In this document: positions 9,672 to 18,904 of the stretch, piece after piece
Layout of the letters: every line of letters starts with the position of its first letter
How positions within the stretch are numbered: the stretch's first letter is position 1
From: Methanolobus sp.
Lineage (GTDB): Archaea; Halobacteriota; Methanosarcinia; Methanosarcinales; Methanosarcinaceae
Direction of reading: 5' to 3'
DNA: 64,000 nt
Assembly (NCBI RefSeq): GCF_016278385.1
Contig: NZ_JADQBY010000028.1
Span: forward strand, 88,426 to 152,425
The notes under the pieces: generated by a model
Seen by the model: the letters and a program-made list of their open reading frames with translations, nothing else
Told to the model about the DNA's origin: nothing
Databases searched by the model: none
Program-made: the position numbers and the translations under genes

Positions 9672-10685
9672 TCATACAAATTCATTGCTCAGCACATTCT
9701 CTATCATGTCGATAGAAAGAGCATTAAAACCTATGGAATCAAGATATTTTGCAAATTTTCCGGGGCGGTGTCCACCAGGGTGATATACAACTGTGAACTG
9801 CGGATCGATATTCTTTACCATTGCCTCAAGTCCCCTCGCATCCAGATGATCACTTATCTGTATTGCAGGATAGCGATAATCACTGCGTCCTGTCATTACA
9901 TACTTGGACATGTGTGAAGGAAGTTTGCCCAGGTCCCATGGAGGAACGATACTTATACAATCCTCACAGCTATCACCAAGACAGGTAAGTTCCCCGGCAT
10001 CCTCAAGCAAAGTTCGGGTCAGTGAAAGAGATTGTTCTTCCATCTCTATTGTTCCCTGGTAACCAAATCCCCGAAGCAGTTCCACCGCTCTCTGGGCCTT
10101 GCCAAATGCATAGGCTCCAAAAGCAATTGATGAATTATCCCTAAAGGCATTCTCAAACCCTGCGAGATCATCATCAAAATAACAGCTTGTATCCCCGGGG
10201 TCTCCGTAATTAGCCTCAGTTATCAGAAGGTCACATTCAGGAAGCATGGAAGCGTCCTTTACATCACCGGTAACAAGTATCTTTGTACCAAGTTCATTTT
10301 CCCACATGAATGCTACTGAACCAACGGTATGGAAATTCGGAAAAGTCTGGACCTTTACACCCCTGACATCTATGGTTTCGCCAACTTTGAAGGTCATGCC
10401 TGCATATTTACGCTGGTGGCGTATCTCAAGTGCAAGGGCGGTTTTCTCCGAACATACTGCGCGTTCGGAAAGCATAGCGGATTTCCCGTTGTGATCGGAA
10501 TGGGCATGAGTAATAAGATATGCATCAGGTTGCTGATACTTTGCAGGGGTTCTGGTAGTGTCTATGGAAAATGTGACAAGGTTCCCTTCAACAGACCTGA
10601 ATTTAACAGAAAGATGAGGCTTAAAGGAACCCCGGGAGTTTTTCTCCCTGAAAACCATTACACCAAGATCGACCAGTTCCTTCAA
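9672..10685 (-). CDS. Metallo-beta-lactamase fold hydrolase, exonuclease-like
   Basis: A 337-residue protein with the metal-binding motif THAHSDHNG (near residue 80), a downstream His in FPNFHTVGS, the Asp of TGDVKDA and a C-terminal VVYHPGGHRPGK resembling the beta-CASP/RNA-specificity end of archaeal nuclease relatives. The HxHxDH zinc site is complete. It probably hydrolyses a phosphodiester bond in nucleic acid, but the substrate is not determinable here. Transcribed away from the thioredoxin gene's 3' end on the same strand, about 90 bp apart. Confidence 0.75.
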   Translation of the reverse strand: MKELVDLGVMVFREKNSRGSFKPHLSVKFRSVEGNLVTFSIDTTRTPAKYQQPDAYLITHAHSDHNGKSAMLSERAVCSEKTALALEIRHQRKYAGMTFKVGETIDVRGVKVQTFPNFHTVGSVAFMWENELGTKILVTGDVKDASMLPECDLLITEANYGDPGDTSCYFDDDLAGFENAFRDNSSIAFGAYAFGKAQRAVELLRGFGYQGTIEMEEQSLSLTRTLLEDAGELTCLGDSCEDCISIVPPWDLGKLPSHMSKYVMTGRSDYRYPAIQISDHLDARGLEAMVKNIDPQFTVVYHPGGHRPGKFAKYLDSIGFNALSIDMIENVLSNEFV

Positions 10686-10777
10686 TTTTCTAAACCCTCG
10701 GAACTGGATTAATCTTAAGGTATTTACGCTTTTTCAAAAAATACGCCGGAGATATTTTTAAAAACAAAGAACAGTGC

Positions 10778-11047
10778 TTAAAGCACCTTATTCAGCTCTT
10801 CGATGAGGATACCTGCGGTGGTAAGTCCTGTAAAGCGCTTTGCTACTTCTCCATCCTTCAGAATGATAAGAGTAGGTACTGCCTGGATACCATACTTAGC
10901 TGCAAGAGCCTGATTCTTATCTACATCAATTTCCTTTACTTCAACCTTGTCACCAAGTTCTGCCTCAACCTTCTCAAGGAAAGGCTTCTGCATCTTACAT
11001 GGTCCGCACCAGGTTGCGCTAAAATCTAATAATTCTACTTTGCTCAT
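10778..11047 (-). CDS. Thioredoxin
   Basis: An 89-residue single-domain thioredoxin/glutaredoxin-like protein with the active site ATWCGPCKMQKP at the end of the first strand and the cis-Pro in QAVPTLIIL. Length and the C-terminal GLTTAGILIEELNK helix are typical of small archaeal thioredoxins. No signal peptide; cytoplasmic disulfide reductase. A flavoprotein reductase of the same superfamily as thioredoxin partners lies far away at 60.5 kb, but nothing ties the two. Confidence 0.93.
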   Translation of the reverse strand: MSKVELLDFSATWCGPCKMQKPFLEKVEAELGDKVEVKEIDVDKNQALAAKYGIQAVPTLIILKDGEVAKRFTGLTTAGILIEELNKVL

Positions 11048-11240
11048 ATGAATACCTCTGTATTGTAAGTCAATGAATTAATTATTTTTACTTATCGATA
11101 CAAGCATGCACCGCATATAAGGAAAGAGGTTTCCGATTAACATTGTCCCCAAAACAATATATCTCTTTTAAGCGGTGGTGCAAGTTACACACACAACCAT
11201 AGCAATTATATTATTTAAGAGTTGCGCTCTTCTTATATAC

Positions 11241-12032
11241 TTAAACTCTTCTAATTTTGGACGTAAGATCAAGTGGCTTGGAATAATACAGCGCAGTTGT
11301 CACAATGAAGTCTACGTGTTTTGCGTATTCAGAGATCATTCCCAAATCGATACCCCCCACAGCAATCTCAAGTTTGGGATTCAGAGCACGTAATTCAGGA
11401 ACCAGAGTCTCCAGCTCCCCGGGACTGTAATGATCCAGCAGAAGCACATCCGCAACCGGAGCAGACTCATAAGCCTCCTCTCTGGTCCGTGGTTCAATTT
11501 CGATCTTACGCATAGCCTTAAGCATCACTCGCTTCTCCATGACATCCAGATGGTTCTGTGTGATAAGGATCGAGTCACTTAGAGAATTGCGATGATGATC
11601 ACCGCCCCCAATCTTTACAGCCTTGAGCTCGTATTTCCTAAAACCGGGATGGGTCTTACGACTTGTTGCTACCATTATATCAGGATTGGTCTTTCTTGCA
11701 AGCTCTACGGCAAAACGGGTACTTGATGCAATTGAACATACAAGTGAAAGGAATGTCTGTGATATTCGCCAGAGTTTGAAAAGTGTGGGAAGATCACCCT
11801 GAGCCTCAAATATCACGTCATTGGAATTGAACTCAGCACCATTTTTCACCATGTTAACGACTTCAAGACCGTTCTTTTTGTAGAAAGCCTCAAGATCATC
11901 CATACATGCTGCAACCCCATGTTCCCTTGATTTTATACGGAGCCTTCCGCTGCCCTCTATACCAAGGAACTCTGTAGTCTCATCGCCGTAAGGACAATCC
12001 TCTGAAAAGTAAAGGTCAAAAAGGTCTATCAT
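11241..12032 (-). CDS. NadC/ModD-family phosphoribosyltransferase-like protein
   Basis: About 263 residues. The core ATSRKTHPGFRKYELKAV followed by GGGDHHRNSLSDSILITQNH is the quinolinate phosphoribosyltransferase (NadC) signature. The Thr/Ser-Arg-Lys-Thr-His variant and the C-terminal VGGIDLGMISEYA fit the ModD branch, whose role near molybdate transport is unproven. NAD synthesis (NadC) is the alternative. The frame can start at GTG 12041, but the ATG at 12032 has AGGTGA 5 bases upstream and is preferred. No mod genes adjoin it. Confidence 0.75.
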   Translation of the reverse strand: MIDLFDLYFSEDCPYGDETTEFLGIEGSGRLRIKSREHGVAACMDDLEAFYKKNGLEVVNMVKNGAEFNSNDVIFEAQGDLPTLFKLWRISQTFLSLVCSIASSTRFAVELARKTNPDIMVATSRKTHPGFRKYELKAVKIGGGDHHRNSLSDSILITQNHLDVMEKRVMLKAMRKIEIEPRTREEAYESAPVADVLLLDHYSPGELETLVPELRALNPKLEIAVGGIDLGMISEYAKHVDFIVTTALYYSKPLDLTSKIRRV

Positions 12033-12255
12033 GGTGCTCACCTGTTGTTAATATAGGTAAAGTATAGTTCATAACCATTGCTATTTTTGTGTTTTTTATC
12101 GATAAGATAATGGTCCCATAGATAATGTATAACGCCACTTACGATATAAATGAATATATTTTGCAATATTTTATACTTACAAATGGGATTTATTTAATCT
12201 TTATCATTACCCGACCAGGCTGAATGAATTTGAAAAATAAAAGGATAGATGTGTG

Positions 12256-13126
12256 ATGTTTAGAAAAATGATAGAACTGGTCATTGTATTTTCATTGATA
12301 ATGGCATCATTCACACTAGTTGCAAGTGCAGACCAAACGAACGATTCTGACAAATACACTTTCAAAATTACGGCGGTGAGGTTTACACACCATAACCAAT
12401 GGAGTTTGGTGCAAATCTTAATGCCAATTTAACTCAGGAAAATAGAACAGAAAGAAAACATGTTTTGCTTCAGTTTTACGAAAATACAACCGGAGAGCAA
12501 ATTAGATTACTAGATTCATATGGTCTCATTTATATAGAGAAAGCTATGGATTATACATTTATTTTTTCAATGCCTCTGACATGACAGCACCCGACCTGCC
12601 GGCAGAGAGTGGGCTGAGGTGGATGGGGGAGATACCTGTGCAGAACAAGTAAGATAAAAATCATGGAGTGAACGTGCCGAAGTGGGCAAGAACAGAGAAT
12701 GGAGATGTAAAGCTTGGAATCTTTTTTTATGAAGATGTACTTACACAGGATTCAATAAAGATAGCAGAAAAATACTCTGAAAACTTCTCAGCGACTTCAA
12801 AATCAAGATCATGGTACTATGAAACAATCACTAATGAAACCAATATCACTTTAATTGCCAGTGAAGATGCTGTTCAGCACGTTGGTTACTATGATGCTCA
12901 AGATGAAACTTGTAGCAGTGATTTTGTGGATTATGAAGTAATCACTGAAGAAGACGAAACTGACCCTGTAGATGAACAGGAAGATGAAATCCAGGAAGTT
13001 GACGAAAACATCGATGAACAGGAAGAGAAAAAATCACCGGGGTTCACATCAACCATTGGAATCCTGATATTTGGACTAGTTGCTGTTTTTAGTGACAAAG
13101 AACGGGCCAGACTAAAAAGAAAATGA
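12256..13126 (+). pseudogene. Broken gene for a secreted protein with a C-terminal membrane anchor
   Basis: A start with signal peptide (MFRKMIELVIVFSLIMASF..., ATG 12256) begins in one frame. The continuation NYGGEVYTP is in another frame after a slip near 12365 in an A-run. An in-frame TAA follows at 12393. The frame then runs PMEFGANLNANLTQ... to about 12565, where a T6 run shifts it again to NASDMTAPDLPAESGLRWMGEIPVQNK. A second TAA lies at 12650, and the same frame resumes DKNHGVNVPKWARTENG to 13126, ending in an acidic Glu/Asp linker, a PGFTSTIGILIFGLVAVF helix and a basic tail (archaeal sorting-signal style). Two frameshifts and two stops in one gene mean real decay rather than one sequencing error. 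Confidence 0.8.
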
Positions 13127-13136
13127 AAAGAGGAGA

Positions 13137-15026
13137 TCAGTCCTCCAGCGTGGAAATATCTCCCGGATCCTGTCCAAGTTCCTGTGCTTTGAGAAGACGA
13201 CGCATGATCTTTCCGCTGCGCGTCTTTGGCAGTGATTCTACAAATTCAATCTCAGATGGCATGGCTATGGGACCGAGGTTCATCCTGACATGATAGACAA
13301 GGTCGGTCTTGAGTTTCGCGCTGGCCTTGAATCCCATACGCAATATAATGAAAGCCTTGATGGAATCTCCCTTGAGAGGGTCCGGTTTGCCGATAACTGC
13401 AGCTTCTGCCACCGCTTCATGGGAAACAAGGGCACTTTCAACCTCGGCACTGCCGATGTTATGGCCTGCAACTATCAGAACATCATCTGAACGTCCGAGA
13501 ATCATTATGTAACCGTCCTCATCCTTTACGGCAAGGTCACCTGCTGTGTAATAGTTCCCTATTGTGTTCCAGTACTGGCGATATCGTTCATCATTACCGT
13601 AAACGGTCCTCATCATGGAAGGCCATGGTTCTTTTATGACAAGGAAACCACCTGTTCCTGCCGGGACAGGTTCACCATTCTCATCCACGACATCTGCAAT
13701 GACACCAGGGACTGGTCTTCCTGCAAACCCGGGTTTCATAGGCTCGCCAACCGTTGTTGTCAGCATATGCATTCCGGTCTCGGTCTGCCACCATGTGTCA
13801 AGGATTGGACACTTTTCTTTGCCTATAACACGATAGTACCACTCAAAAGCCTCGGGGTTTAGAGGTTCACCCACTGACCCGAGAATACGCAGTGAACTCA
13901 GGTTGTACTTTTCAGGCCACTCTTCACCCATCCTCATGAACATACGAATTGCCGTCGGTGCTGTGTAGAAGATCGTCACATCGAACTCTTCTATCATGCT
14001 CCACCATACACCGGAATCAGGATAATCAGGCGTTGTTTCGGAAATAAGGATCGTTGCGCCCATTGAGAGCGGACCGTAGACAATGTAACTGTGACCTGTG
14101 ATCCATCCGGGATCTGCTGTACACCACATAACATCGTTGTCCTTGAGATCAAACATGTTCTTCGTAGTGTAGTAGGTACCGACCATATAGCCACCACATG
14201 CATGGACAATTCCCTTTGCAGGTCCTGTGGTCCCGCTGGTATAGAGAATGAATAGCGGATCCTCTGCATCCATTACCTCCGGTTCGCACTCTTTTTCCAC
14301 ATTCTCCATAATCTCATAGAAATCAACTTCAATTTCAGAGAAAAGTTCTAGCTGAGGGGTCATTCTCCTAAGAACAACTATCTTTTCCACAGAGGAGGAA
14401 TTGACCACTGCCTCATCAACAAGTGTCTTGAGATCAATACGCTTTCCACGCCTTAGAGTTGCATCTGCAGTTATGACTATCTTTGCCTGTGCATCCTTTA
14501 TCCTTGAATGCAGCGCGTTGGCACCAAAACCACCAAAGACGACACTGTGTACTGCACCTATGCGGGCACATGCCAGCATTGCAATAATCTGTTCAGGAAC
14601 AAGCGGCATATAAATACACACCCTGTCACCTTTTTCAACTCCAAGGGACTTCAGGCCATTTGCAAATCTCATAACCTCGCGGTAAAGCTGGCGATATGTG
14701 AGAATTTGCTCCTCCCCATCATCACCTACCCAGATAAGGGCGACTTTGTTCCTTTTTCCGTTAAGGACATGCCTGTCAAGACAGTTATGTGTAATATTCA
14801 GTTTGGCATTTGTGAACCATTTTGCATACGGATGGTTCCATTCTTTTACCGCATCCCATTTTTCAAACCACTCAAGTTCTTCTGCAACATTCTCCCAGTG
14901 CTTCTCCGGGTCTTTCAGAAACTCTTTATAAGCAGTTTCATAATCCTGTATCCATGACTTTTCCTTTACAGAAGAATCCGGAAGGTAGCTTTTACTATCC
15001 AGTTTTACATCAAAATTCTCAGACAT
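13137..15026 (-). CDS. acs: Acetyl-CoA synthetase, AMP-forming
   Basis: About 629 residues, the usual ACS length. The adenylation motifs are present: YTSGTTGPAKG (P-loop), WWQTETG, YTAGDLAVKDEDGY, and SGKIMRRLLK with the acetylation-target Lys near the C-terminus. ACS activates acetate to acetyl-CoA using ATP. In a methylotroph this would serve acetate assimilation, as Methanosarcina-type aceticlastic growth uses AckA/Pta. The upstream ATG at 15047 is in frame, but ATG 15026 has GGTAATAAC before it and begins MSENFDVKL, which is preferred. A short coding-like frame ends 4 bases before this ATG. Confidence 0.95.
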   Translation of the reverse strand: MSENFDVKLDSKSYLPDSSVKEKSWIQDYETAYKEFLKDPEKHWENVAEELEWFEKWDAVKEWNHPYAKWFTNAKLNITHNCLDRHVLNGKRNKVALIWVGDDGEEQILTYRQLYREVMRFANGLKSLGVEKGDRVCIYMPLVPEQIIAMLACARIGAVHSVVFGGFGANALHSRIKDAQAKIVITADATLRRGKRIDLKTLVDEAVVNSSSVEKIVVLRRMTPQLELFSEIEVDFYEIMENVEKECEPEVMDAEDPLFILYTSGTTGPAKGIVHACGGYMVGTYYTTKNMFDLKDNDVMWCTADPGWITGHSYIVYGPLSMGATILISETTPDYPDSGVWWSMIEEFDVTIFYTAPTAIRMFMRMGEEWPEKYNLSSLRILGSVGEPLNPEAFEWYYRVIGKEKCPILDTWWQTETGMHMLTTTVGEPMKPGFAGRPVPGVIADVVDENGEPVPAGTGGFLVIKEPWPSMMRTVYGNDERYRQYWNTIGNYYTAGDLAVKDEDGYIMILGRSDDVLIVAGHNIGSAEVESALVSHEAVAEAAVIGKPDPLKGDSIKAFIILRMGFKASAKLKTDLVYHVRMNLGPIAMPSEIEFVESLPKTRSGKIMRRLLKAQELGQDPGDISTLED

Positions 15027-15030
15027 GTTA

Positions 15031-15168
15031 TTACCATTTATAATCATTAACTATGATATTCACTCCATGACCTTGAGCTATCTCAGGGACAATCGAACCA
15101 ATTCTTTTTGGCAACCACATCATGTCATTTTGAAGAACAAACAAAGATTCGGCAGAACCCCGGGACAT
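15031..15168 (-). CDS. Possible small protein or remnant upstream of acs
   Basis: A frame of 45 codons from ATG 15168 (MSRGSAESLF...) to a TAA at 15031, 4 bases before the acs ATG. The frame stays open back to about 15216, giving a further PVSLQVYFRPVPF. Composition looks protein-like (MWLPKRIGSIVPEIAQ, GHGVNIIVNDYKW) and the stop overlaps the acs ribosome site as in coupled genes. No good ribosome site precedes the ATG. It could be a leader peptide, a small subunit or the tail of a lost gene. A TATA-like stretch (GGTATATATTACC, about 15236-15248) lies upstream on this strand. The rest of 15219-15382 shows nothing else. Confidence 0.35.
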   Translation of the reverse strand: MSRGSAESLFVLQNDMMWLPKRIGSIVPEIAQGHGVNIIVNDYKW

Positions 15169-15382
15169 GAAAGGAACCGGCCTGAAATATACCTGTAAAC
15201 TAACAGGATTGTTTCAATTATCATGTATAATAATGATGGTAATATATACCTATTTTGGTCTCAAAAGAATTTGTATGCCAAAAAGAACTAATTTTTAAAT
15301 GAAAGTATTAAGACCGGTCGAAGAAGAGATTTCCAATTAAGGAACTCATGAATATAAGAACAGGAAAATGTAAAAAAAAGAA

Positions 15383-15733
15383 TTATGATGAGAGTGACAG
15401 AATAGCTTCTGCCAGATCGCCATTTGCAGCTTTTAATGCTTCCCTGGCTTTATCCTCTGGCACGCCTGTCTGCTCTGCAACGAGCCTCACATCATCATCG
15501 GGTATTTGTAATTCCCTGGCGATATCTTCCGGGGTACCGACTATTTGATAGGTATCTACGCCCTGAGCGTTCATTATTGAGACATTGGCATCGTTAAATA
15601 CGATATCCTTTGAAGCTGTTCTTATAATGACCTGTTCAACATCATCGACATCAGTGATGTTAATACCCATCTGTTTCATCATCTGTTTGACTTTTGCAGG
15701 GTTCATTCCCCTGCCACCTATTCCCGGAAACAT
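15383..15733 (-). CDS. nac: Nascent polypeptide-associated complex protein (archaeal NAC)
   Basis: A 116-residue protein. An N-terminal [23 protein letters not shown] precedes the NAC beta-domain (about residues 25-75) and a C-terminal UBA domain (about 80-116, [21 protein letters not shown]). This is the archaeal aNAC homodimer that binds ribosomes and shields nascent chains. Length matches orthologues (110-120). Same strand as the IscA-like gene upstream, about 60 bp away. Confidence 0.95.
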   Translation of the reverse strand: MFPGIGGRGMNPAKVKQMMKQMGINITDVDDVEQVIIRTASKDIVFNDANVSIMNAQGVDTYQIVGTPEDIARELQIPDDDVRLVAEQTGVPEDKAREALKAANGDLAEAILSLSS

Positions 15734-15790
15734 GTAATCACCTTTGATATGAATTAATTACCCAATTAGTATATTCTATTAAATAGTTAT

Positions 15791-16120
15791 TTAACAGCAT
15801 CCGCCGCCACATGATGATGTGTTACATCCACCGCCGGACTGATTGTCTATGACAAAGCCCTTGCCGGATGGGCCATCTACGTAGTCGATCTTTGCATCTG
15901 CAAGACCTTCTGCATCATCCTTGTTCATTACTATCTTAAGACCTTTTTCTTCAAGTACAAGATCTTTATCTTCACTGATCTCATCTTCAAGTGACATTCC
16001 ATACTGCACACCGCAGCAGCTCATGCCTGCAACGAAAACTCTGAGAGCTACATCTTTCTTATCTTGTTCTTCAAGCAGTGATTTTAATTCAACTGCTGCA
16101 TTGTCAGTTATTTCTACCAT
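15791..16120 (-). CDS. IscA/HesB-like iron-sulfur cluster protein
   Basis: A 109-residue HesB/IscA-fold protein. The family's first cysteine is in GMSCCGVQYGMSLE (near residue 35) and the C-terminus ends in a Cys-rich tail (GGGCNTSSCGGGCC) that provides the remaining ligands, an expanded form of the usual CxC. It probably carries or inserts Fe-S clusters, or handles another thiol-bound metal. ATG start and length are normal. Located between nac and the 408-residue protein, all on the minus strand. Confidence 0.85.
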   Translation of the reverse strand: MVEITDNAAVELKSLLEEQDKKDVALRVFVAGMSCCGVQYGMSLEDEISEDKDLVLEEKGLKIVMNKDDAEGLADAKIDYVDGPSGKGFVIDNQSGGGCNTSSCGGGCC

Positions 16121-16250
16121 TATTGATTCCTCGTTATATGTTTGAAATTAAATGTACGGTGACTACTGGGTAATCCCTTATATGCTTTTTTGATATATAA
16201 ACCATTCGTATGAATACGAACTTGTTTGTACATCAAATGAGAAAAAAATC

Positions 16251-17477
16251 TCATATAAACTCAACATCATCATCTACAGGATTCTGTAATACCTCACCAC
16301 TATATGCATTGATCTCTACAGAATTTCTCTGACCTTTAATTTCCCATATTGGCACATACACAAGTTCAATTATCAGGGCAATGTCTGATGCTGATGGCTT
16401 AAACCGTTTGTGCTCTGAGATAATAGCATCGCCCTGGGTAGCGTCAAAACGAAGGTTCCGGGTGTATTCTTCTACCACCATATCAAGAAGCTGCTTCCTG
16501 GCTTGATCTTCAGTAGTTGCAGGCATTTTCACATCATATTCAACGTCAGGAACAGCAATTTTCTTTTGAATATCATCCAGATGCATGCTTTCCACATGTC
16601 CATTGAGTGCATTAAGGCAACCTGAACCATCACCGGATATGTCTATTATTTTGGACTTGTAACGGTGCTCAACATTAAGGGAATAATTGTATTTCCAGAA
16701 AGGCACGAATTTCAATAATGCAGCATTAGCTCCACGGACATGTGGAGTTGCTATTGAAAAAGCATGGTCCTTTGGTATATTGACCGGGGAGGAATTCAGA
16801 CTCATTATAATTGAGTTAGACGTTACACTTTTAGTCGGTTCCGGAGATGCTGCTACTGGAGTATCTTCCTGAATCTCCGGGGCATTAGAGAGAAATTCCA
16901 CACCATCATCTTCAGGAACCTGTACAGATGCTGCAGTTCCCGGACGATAATATTTAACTTCAGCCACGCGTTCAACAGAAGGAACATGTGGCTTTGATGC
17001 CAGCGGTCTAACCGGGTCCTCAAAGGCTCTCTGTTCTACAAGAGAGGATGTACCTGTGCCAAATATGGCATTTATAGCCTCCTTTGCAACTTCATCAACT
17101 TTGCTTACAGGCTTTTTTATGACAGTCTCAAGCAGGTCGAGTTCGGCGGTTTTTCCTTCCATGTCAGCAAGTACAGCCCTTCCTATTTTCAAAGCAACAT
17201 CATCACGGCCCCATACTTGAACACCTGAAGCTATAGCATGACGACGAACTTTTTCGCCTGCGTCATCAGCAACGACATAGAGAGCCTGCCCCTCTGTAAC
17301 CTGGCTTGCAAAGTCACTAATCTCAGCAAGATCCGGACTGTATGAAAGCTTAATAATGGTTTTCAAACCATTCTTCTCTGCAACAAGGTCATACCGGAAA
17401 GATTCTGTGACTTCATAACCTGATGAAGTGAAAATGTCCCTCAAAATTCGCACTAAGTCCTGTTTCATTATGATCAT
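16251..17477 (-). CDS. Conserved archaeal protein with an N-terminal Mrr-like endonuclease fold
   Basis: About 408 residues; not assigned to a named family. Residues 1-110 (helix, then YDLVAEKNG, IIKLSYSP, ALYVVADD, VQVWGRDD) follow the alpha-beta pattern of restriction-endonuclease-like/Mrr N domains, the same plan as the start of the HTH regulator at 44.8 kb. A long low-complexity linker (about 120-230) leads to a C-terminal domain with two internal beta units (KSKIIDISGDGSG, EIKGQRNSVEINAYSGE). It lies downstream of the KaiC-like gene on the same strand but is separated from it by a hairpin terminator. An ATG at 17468 is an alternative start. Confidence 0.6.
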   Translation of the reverse strand: MIIMKQDLVRILRDIFTSSGYEVTESFRYDLVAEKNGLKTIIKLSYSPDLAEISDFASQVTEGQALYVVADDAGEKVRRHAIASGVQVWGRDDVALKIGRAVLADMEGKTAELDLLETVIKKPVSKVDEVAKEAINAIFGTGTSSLVEQRAFEDPVRPLASKPHVPSVERVAEVKYYRPGTAASVQVPEDDGVEFLSNAPEIQEDTPVAASPEPTKSVTSNSIIMSLNSSPVNIPKDHAFSIATPHVRGANAALLKFVPFWKYNYSLNVEHRYKSKIIDISGDGSGCLNALNGHVESMHLDDIQKKIAVPDVEYDVKMPATTEDQARKQLLDMVVEEYTRNLRFDATQGDAIISEHKRFKPSASDIALIIELVYVPIWEIKGQRNSVEINAYSGEVLQNPVDDDVEFI

Positions 17478-17532
17478 TACCCATTTTGCCGGTTAAGTAA
17501 AATAGTTTTCTGTGAATAAAAAGTATAAAGAC

Positions 17533-17563
17533 AAAAAATCATGTTTCCATATTTAGAAACATG
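17533..17563 (-). terminator. Intrinsic-type terminator after the KaiC-like gene
   Basis: CATGTTTC / GAAACATG, an 8-bp perfect stem at 17540-17563 with an 8-base loop. On the minus strand it is followed by a run of T (17533-17539). Confidence 0.65.
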
Positions 17564-17570
17564 AACATAA

Positions 17571-18335
17571 TTAAAGAACACGAGTAGTGGTTTCCAGTTC
17601 AATTCCCTTTTGTGTAACCATATAGGAAATTGTACGGTTTGGAACGAGCATTCCACGCATTTTACGTATCATGATATTACGTTCAATTTCGCTTCCACGC
17701 TCCCTTATCCTGAACTCAATTACACCGTCACAAATATGACGCAGAGTGTTCTCGGTGATAGAATCATGCATTCCACTGGTCATTAATACCAGATGGATAG
17801 ACCCGGTCGCTTTGCCAATTGAGGAAATCATTTCAATGACATCGACCACCGTATTGAGGTTATAAGCACGCAGGAAGTATGATATTGAATCAATTACACC
17901 CCTGTATTTGTTATCTCTTTTCTGTATGGCTGTCGCCTTAAGAAGACCCATGGAGTCAGTACCCTTTTTGAGAAAATCCTTTGCAGACAACTCGCTTGTA
18001 AACTCCTTTGGAAGTACATTATAGAAGCGCGGAAGATATGCATCAACGAATTCAAGGCTTCCATCCTCTATATACTTTTCAACATCCCATTTCATGATTT
18101 CCATCTCATTAGCAATCTCGTTTGCCGGATGTTCTGAAGTAAAGTAAAATACATCCTCGTTGTTCAAAAGACCGCCATACACGAATTGCTGGGCAAACAT
18201 ATCAGAATTAGCCCCAGGCTCTGCCAGAATTAGAATAGTTGCTCCTGGAGGGACGCCTCCGCCAAGCTGAACATCAAGCCCACTTATTCCTGTTGGGATT
18301 CTGTATCCACCGGTACCATCAAAACTGTAATCCAT
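17571..18335 (-). CDS. KaiC/RecA-like protein with degenerate Walker A
   Basis: A 254-residue protein with the archaeal KaiC-like domain: N-terminal IPTGISGLDVQLGGGVPPGATILILAE, a middle TSEHPANEI, and RGVIDSISYFL in the Walker B region. The P-loop position reads AEPGANSDMF instead of GxxGxGKT, so the ATP-binding Lys and Thr are missing. It may be a regulatory or scaffolding protein rather than an ATPase. Divergent from hisI. Confidence 0.8.
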   Translation of the reverse strand: MDYSFDGTGGYRIPTGISGLDVQLGGGVPPGATILILAEPGANSDMFAQQFVYGGLLNNEDVFYFTSEHPANEIANEMEIMKWDVEKYIEDGSLEFVDAYLPRFYNVLPKEFTSELSAKDFLKKGTDSMGLLKATAIQKRDNKYRGVIDSISYFLRAYNLNTVVDVIEMISSIGKATGSIHLVLMTSGMHDSITENTLRHICDGVIEFRIRERGSEIERNIMIRKMRGMLVPNRTISYMVTQKGIELETTTRVL

Positions 18336-18428
18336 AATTACACCCTGTATAAGTCAATTATTTTGTTACCAATTATATTAATAATGGAAGATAATAGTTT
18401 TTATAGTATATAGCAATTAGTGATTCAC

Positions 18429-18791
18429 ATGGTAAAACCTGAAAATATGAAGTATGATAACGGCCTCATACAGGCTATTGCACAGGATAGCAAGACAAAT
18501 GAAGTCCTGATGTGCGCCTTTATGAACAAGGAAGCACTGGAGCAAACCATTGATACCGGCATAGTTCACTACTGGAGCCGTAGCAGACAATGCCTTTGGA
18601 AGAAAGGAGAAAGTTCCGGACACACGCAAAAAGTAATTGAGATCAGGATAGACTGCGACATGGATGCAGTACTATTGCTGGTCGAGCAGACAGGCGGCGC
18701 ATGCCACACGGGGTATCGTTCATGTTTTTATAGGACAATCGATGGAAAAGAGATTGGAGAGAAGGTCTTTGATCCGGAAAATGTCTATTGA
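18429..18791 (+). CDS. hisI: Phosphoribosyl-AMP cyclohydrolase
   Basis: About 120 residues, the length of stand-alone archaeal HisI. Conserved [20 protein letters not shown] and the zinc/active-site regions [28 protein letters not shown] are intact. It catalyses opening of the adenine ring of PR-AMP, step 3 of histidine synthesis. The start is ATG 18429 because GTGATT at 18420 is its ribosome site rather than a GTG start. hisH is 16 kb away; his genes are scattered. Confidence 0.96.
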   Translation: MVKPENMKYDNGLIQAIAQDSKTNEVLMCAFMNKEALEQTIDTGIVHYWSRSRQCLWKKGESSGHTQKVIEIRIDCDMDAVLLLVEQTGGACHTGYRSCFYRTIDGKEIGEKVFDPENVY

Positions 18792-18904
18792 GATCATTCC
18801 CAAAGAGCAGGGACTTCACTGAAGATACACTGGTACTCATATTCTTTTTTGCACCGGATTCATAAGTGGCGACTATTAAATAGTCAGCAAACATATTGAG
18901 GATT

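Noticed and set aside
12393..12652. In-frame stops in the 12.3-kb gene read as recoded codons
   Set aside because: Both are TAA, not the TAG used for pyrrolysine, and frameshifts accompany them.
13126..13151. GAGGA/TCCTC hairpin as terminator between the pseudogene and acs
   Set aside because: Only a 5-bp stem and no T run; too weak to call.
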